Program-made: the position numbers and the translations under genes
Source: Marivita sp003149565
GTDB taxonomy: Bacteria; Pseudomonadota; Alphaproteobacteria; Rhodobacterales; Rhodobacteraceae
Direction: 5' to 3' (one strand)
DNA: 64,000 nucleotides
NCBI RefSeq assembly: GCF_965216415.1
Contig: NZ_CBDCFU010000002.1
Notes under the pieces: model-generated
The model's input: the letters and a program-made list of their open reading frames with translations, nothing else
Databases searched by the model: none
What the model was told of the DNA's origin: nothing
Part shown: one piece after another, positions 61,041-64,000 of the stretch
Position numbering within the stretch: position 1 is the first letter of the stretch
Layout of the letters: every line of letters begins with the position of its first letter

Positions 61041-61094
61041 ATCCCGCAATGTGCGCCCGATCAAAGCCTGTCCTGAGACATCGCGGGTGTATTT

Positions 61095-61116
61095 GCATAT
61101 TTGAAAAAAGAAGAAG
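61095..61116 (+). repeat. 22-nt intergenic element, copy 2
   Basis: Differs from the copy at 48815-48836 at one position. It ends 8 nt before the folD ATG and contributes its AGAAGAAGG purine run as a ribosome-binding site. Confidence 0.55.
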
Positions 61117-61124
61117 GACGGATC

Positions 61125-62024
61125 ATGACCGCTCAGATTATCGACGGAAAAGCTTTTGCCGCAAATGTGCGTGCGCAGATTGCGGACCATGTTGCGCGCC
61201 TAAAGGCTGATCACGGGATTACGCCAGGGCTTGCGGTTGTTCTGGTCGGCGAAGACCCGGCGAGCGAGGTCTATGTTGCCGCCAAGCACAAGCAGACAGT
61301 CGAGGTCGGCATGGCCTCGTTTGAGCATAAGCTGCCCGCAGATGTGTCCGAGGCGGATCTCTTTGCGCTGATCGACCAGTTGAACGCCGATCCGAACGTG
61401 CATGGGATCCTGTGTCAATTCCCAGTGCCGGATCATCTGGACGAACGCCGGGTTGTTGCACGGATCGATCCGGCCAAGGACGTCGACGGGTTGAGCGTCG
61501 TCAATGCGGGGCTTTTGGCGAGCGGGGAGAAGGGTCTGGTATCCTGTACGCCGCTGGGATGTCTCATGCTGCTCCGAGATCAGATCGGTGCAATGTCCGG
61601 TATGAACGCGGTTGTGATCGGGCGATCAAACCTCTTCGGCAAGCCGATGGCGCAACTGCTTTTGCAGGAAAACTGCACCGTCACGATTGCGCATTCGCGA
61701 ACCAAGGATCTGGCGAGCGTATGCAATGGTGCCGATATTCTGGTTGCTGCCGTCGGGCGGGCCGAGATGGTCAAGGCCGATTGGGTCAAGCCGGGCGCAA
61801 CCGTGATCGACGTGGGGATCACCCGGATTCCGCATCCCGAGAAAGAAGGCAAAACCAAGCTTTTGGGCGATGTGGACTTTGCGGGCGTGTCCGAAGTGGC
61901 CGGCGCGATCACGCCCGTTCCGGGTGGGGTCGGGCCGATGACCATTGCCTGCCTACTGGCGAACACCCTGACCGCCTGTTGTCGGGCGCATGGTTTGCCC
62001 GAGCCGGAGGGTTTGACAGCTTGA
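61125..62024 (+). CDS. folD: Bifunctional methylene-THF dehydrogenase / methenyl-THF cyclohydrolase
   Basis: Protein of 299 aa. It interconverts 5,10-methylene-, methenyl- and 10-formyl-THF. Motifs EVYVAAKHKQ (catalytic Lys), CQFPVPDHLDE, and PVPGGVGPMTIACL are intact, as is GRSNLFGKPMA for NAD(P). AAGGACGG supports ATG at 61125. A terminator follows at 62030-62060. Confidence 0.97.
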   Translation: MTAQIIDGKAFAANVRAQIADHVARLKADHGITPGLAVVLVGEDPASEVYVAAKHKQTVEVGMASFEHKLPADVSEADLFALIDQLNADPNVHGILCQFPVPDHLDERRVVARIDPAKDVDGLSVVNAGLLASGEKGLVSCTPLGCLMLLRDQIGAMSGMNAVVIGRSNLFGKPMAQLLLQENCTVTIAHSRTKDLASVCNGADILVAAVGRAEMVKADWVKPGATVIDVGITRIPHPEKEGKTKLLGDVDFAGVSEVAGAITPVPGGVGPMTIACLLANTLTACCRAHGLPEPEGLTA

Positions 62025-62029
62025 AGTTG

Positions 62030-62060
62030 GGCCGGGCAGTTGCCCGGCCTTTCTATTTTT
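62030..62060. terminator. Intrinsic terminator between folD and the agmatinase gene
   Basis: GGCCGGGC (62030-62037), AGTT loop, GCCCGGCC (62042-62049), then TTTCTATTTTT. The stop codon of the convergent agmatinase-family gene lies in the T run. Confidence 0.92.
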
Positions 62061-62997
62061 GAGCTTTGGGAAGCGCGCAGAGCATTTCGAACAGAAGGTT
62101 CGATGCGATCAACGCGGTGGTGCCTGTGGTGTCGAAGGGCGGCGACACTTCAACAAGGTCGGCACCTACAAGGTTCAGACCAGCGCAGCCGCGCACGATT
62201 TCCAACGCCTGCCACGTGCTGAGGCCACCCATTTCGACAGTTCCCGTGCCGGGTGCGAAGGCCGGGTCGAGACTGTCGATGTCATAGCTGAGATAGACTG
62301 GCGCATCTCCGATCTTGGCGCGGATCTCTGTCATCAGAGGGGCGAGTGATTTGTACCAGCACTCTTCCGCCGGGATCACGTGCCAGCCTTTGTCGCGGGC
62401 CCAGTCCCAATCCTCGGGGGAGTAGCCCGACCCACGCAGGCCGATCTGCCAGACCTTGTCATTTTGCAGACAGCCTTCTTCCCACGCGCGGCGGAACGGG
62501 GTGCCATGGGCTTCTTTCTCGCCGAACATCTCATCGCTGGTGTCGGCATGGGCGTCAACATGGATCAAAGCAACCGGCCCGTGCTGTTCCTTGATCGCGC
62601 GCAGGATGGGCCATGTCAGCGTGTGATCTCCGCCAAGAGTCAGGGGTACCGTGCCGTGACTGAGGATGTCGCGATAATGGTCGGTGATGATGCCGATGGT
62701 TTTCTTCAGATCGAAGGTATTGATTGGCACATCGCCAATATCCGCAACCTGCATACACTCGAACGGCGCGGCCCCCGTGGCCATGTTGTAGGGCCGCATC
62801 ATGCGGCTTTCTTCGCGAATTTGGCGCGGGCCAAGCCGGGTGCCGGGGCGGTTCGACGCGCCGTGATCCATCGGGATGCCGACGAAACAGGCGTCGAGCC
62901 CTTCGGCGGTGGGCTGCGTGGGCAGGCGCATCATCGTGTTTGGGCCAGAGAAACGGGGGGAATCGTTGCCGCCCAAGGGTTGATTGTATGTCGGCAT
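62053..62997 (-). CDS. Agmatinase/guanidinobutyrase-family ureohydrolase
   Basis: Protein of 314 aa. Ureohydrolase metal motifs GGDHT, DAHAD and SYDIDSLDP are present, in binuclear-Mn arginase fold. Agmatinase makes putrescine and urea; close relatives use guanidinobutyrate or guanidinopropionate. The substrate cannot be decided by eye. It ends the leftward group with the thioesterase and pdeM. Confidence 0.9.
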   Translation of the reverse strand: MPTYNQPLGGNDSPRFSGPNTMMRLPTQPTAEGLDACFVGIPMDHGASNRPGTRLGPRQIREESRMMRPYNMATGAAPFECMQVADIGDVPINTFDLKKTIGIITDHYRDILSHGTVPLTLGGDHTLTWPILRAIKEQHGPVALIHVDAHADTSDEMFGEKEAHGTPFRRAWEEGCLQNDKVWQIGLRGSGYSPEDWDWARDKGWHVIPAEECWYKSLAPLMTEIRAKIGDAPVYLSYDIDSLDPAFAPGTGTVEMGGLSTWQALEIVRGCAGLNLVGADLVEVSPPFDTTGTTALIASNLLFEMLCALPKAQK

Positions 62998-63008
62998 GTA
63001 CTGTTCCT

Positions 63009-63422
63009 TTAGAGATCGACGGGCATCATGGTGCCCATGAGGCTGGCAATGTGGCGTTCTTTGCCATTGGTGTCGGCATAGACATCAGAGGCGGCAACGA
63101 TCAGTCGGCGTCCGGGTTTGATGACGCGCCCCCGGGCGATCAGCCGGTCGCCGATGGCCGGAGCCAGCAAGTTGATCTTGATCTCGGCGGTCACGACCTC
63201 CTGGTCGTCGGGGATCAGCGTCAGGGCCGCATAGCCTGCTGCGCTGTCGCCAATTGAAAAGGTCAGGCCGGCATGGCCAAAGCCGTGCTGCTGGCGTGAT
63301 CCCGGAAGAATCGGCGCGGTGATGGTTGCGGTTCCGTCGCCGGTTTCGACGAGTGCTGCGCCCAAGGTGGTCATCAAGGACTGGCTGTCAAAGCTGGCTT
63401 GAATGCGAGGGTTCGTGGTCAT
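63009..63422 (-). CDS. Hotdog-fold thioesterase (PaaI-like)
   Basis: Protein of 137 aa. The PaaI-type hotdog core is visible: QQHGFGHAGLTFSIGDSAAGYAAL with the active-site HGF..HAG region, and EIKINLLAPA. Hydrolyses acyl-CoA thioesters; substrate unknown. Start at 63422 chosen because upstream codons would overlap pdeM. It lies 11 nt before the agmatinase-family gene. Confidence 0.87.
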   Translation of the reverse strand: MTTNPRIQASFDSQSLMTTLGAALVETGDGTATITAPILPGSRQQHGFGHAGLTFSIGDSAAGYAALTLIPDDQEVVTAEIKINLLAPAIGDRLIARGRVIKPGRRLIVAASDVYADTNGKERHIASLMGTMMPVDL

Positions 63423-63448
63423 GCCAAACAGTGAGCACGCGGCGCGTG

Positions 63449-64000
63449 TCAAGACAAGGGGGCGCGGCCTGGCATCGGAATTTTGCACGGCTTGGGTCCG
63501 GTCAGGATGGCCTGAGCGTTGGCGGCCATTAGGCATTTCAGCGTGGGGTCATGGCTGTGTAATCCGCCGGTGAAGGCCCCATAGGCGGGCAGGATCAGGC
63601 GCTTGTCGTCGAAAAGGAAACAGGGGCGCGTGAGAGCTCGACCTCGTAGCGAAAGCGTGGCTTTGGGGTGGTAGTGACCAGTGACCTCGCCGGGAGTCGG
63701 GATGGGGTCTGCGATATGGCGGAACTGTAAAGCGCCGATGGCGATGCTGCGCCGGTGAGTGCCACCGAGTTGAACGGGGCCGGGATCGTGATTGCCTTCG
63801 ATCCACGTCCAATCTAGGCCCGCTTGCAGCGTTGTGAGCGTGAGCAGATCGGCTTCGGGCAGGGCGCTTTGCAGAATAGGTGCATCGAAGCTGTCGCCAA
63901 GACAGATTACGCGTCGTGCTTTGGTTGTGGCTAGATCGTTGGCAAGACGTGTAAGCGTTTCGGTGGTTTCATAGGGGGGTAATTGCGCACCGCCGAACCG
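63449..64000 (-). CDS. pdeM: Ligase-associated DNA damage response endonuclease PdeM (5' end outside window)
   Basis: The last 183 residues are visible, stopping at 63449-63451. Metallophosphoesterase motifs: CLGDSFD, IEGNHDPG, EVTGHYHPK and LILPAYGAFTGGL. PdeM accompanies an ATP-dependent DNA ligase and Lhr-like helicase in many alphaproteobacteria; those would lie to the right of the window. The N-terminal metal motif is outside the window. Confidence 0.85.
   Translation of the reverse strand, partial: RFGGAQLPPYETTETLTRLANDLATTKARRVICLGDSFDAPILQSALPEADLLTLTTLQAGLDWTWIEGNHDPGPVQLGGTHRRSIAIGALQFRHIADPIPTPGEVTGHYHPKATLSLRGRALTRPCFLFDDKRLILPAYGAFTGGLHSHDPTLKCLMAANAQAILTGPKPCKIPMPGRAPLS

Noticed and set aside
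1..64000. tRNA genes, CRISPR arrays, insertion sequences, prophage or integrase genes.
   Set aside because: I looked for typical T-loop sequences, spaced repeats and transposase or integrase motifs and found none.

Overview
The window is ordinary chromosomal DNA of an alphaproteobacterium, most likely a marine Rhodobacterales (Roseobacter-group) species. I base this on gene content and order rather than on any database search: the ybgC-tolQRAB-pal-cpoB-tilS-ftsH block, ruvCAB directly upstream of it, divergent hemC/hemE, an SdhE gene beside an LdtR-like MarR regulator, two 63-residue DUF1127 proteins, flavin-dependent ThyX, and a betaine N-demethylation cluster. The DNA is moderately GC-rich and genes are packed on both strands, often with ATGA or TGATG overlaps. 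I saw no transposase, integrase, phage gene, CRISPR array or tRNA. The only RNA gene I can support is the SRP RNA at about 34.5 kb.

Layout. 0-5 kb: end of an unknown coiled-coil gene, sdhE, an LdtR-like regulator, a glyoxalase and DUF1194 pair, and a SLAM-type outer-membrane protein coupled to a TbpB-like lipoprotein. 5-11.6 kb: thyX, an NnrU-like membrane protein, and a leftward TetR / ABC ATPase / FtsX permease / HlyD adaptor exporter. 11.7-17.4 kb: an N-methylproline demethylase-like OYE flavoenzyme, a proline-racemase-fold enzyme, a Rieske oxygenase and its reductase, which together read as a proline-betaine or hydroxyproline-betaine catabolic route. 17.5-23.3 kb: two AraC regulators of the same architecture enclose a small operon (NmrA-like, DUF4345, DUF1772, P-loop kinase) and a hydrolase. 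23.4-26.5 kb: an amino-sugar module (kinase, NagB-II/AgaS-like deaminase, nagA), with a remnant of a PF10081 hydrolase upstream. 26.8-31.1 kb: omega-transaminase divergent from an HDAC-like acetylpolyamine amidohydrolase, then an XRE/MmyB regulator divergent from a membrane-SRPBCC fusion. 31.3-38 kb: DUF1127, a YHS protein, a degenerate inositol-monophosphatase homologue, a YpfJ-type metalloprotease, a tyrosine phosphatase, ffs, nudC, SRPBCC and DUF4198 proteins, and hemC. 38-46 kb: hemE, a DMT transporter, an ABC-2 exporter, a YeeE thiosulfate-type transporter, an MFS transporter, prmA and small genes. 46.5-58.5 kb: ruvCAB, the Tol-Pal system, tilS and ftsH. 58.5-64 kb: MOSC protein, fhs, folD, an agmatinase-family enzyme, a hotdog thioesterase and the truncated pdeM.

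How the parts connect. The betaine demethylases should release one-carbon units as formaldehyde, and fhs, folD and thyX in the same window handle or consume folate-bound one-carbon units; this link is inference. The most unusual signals are a proline-racemase-fold enzyme with Ser/Thr in place of both catalytic Cys, an inositol-monophosphatase homologue lacking most metal ligands, the SLAM/lipoprotein pair, a membrane-anchored SRPBCC protein controlled from a palindrome-rich divergent promoter, the two-AraC locus, a perfect 24-bp inverted repeat, several 21-bp phased direct repeats in front of catabolic or repair genes, and a 22-nt element found in front of two unrelated genes.
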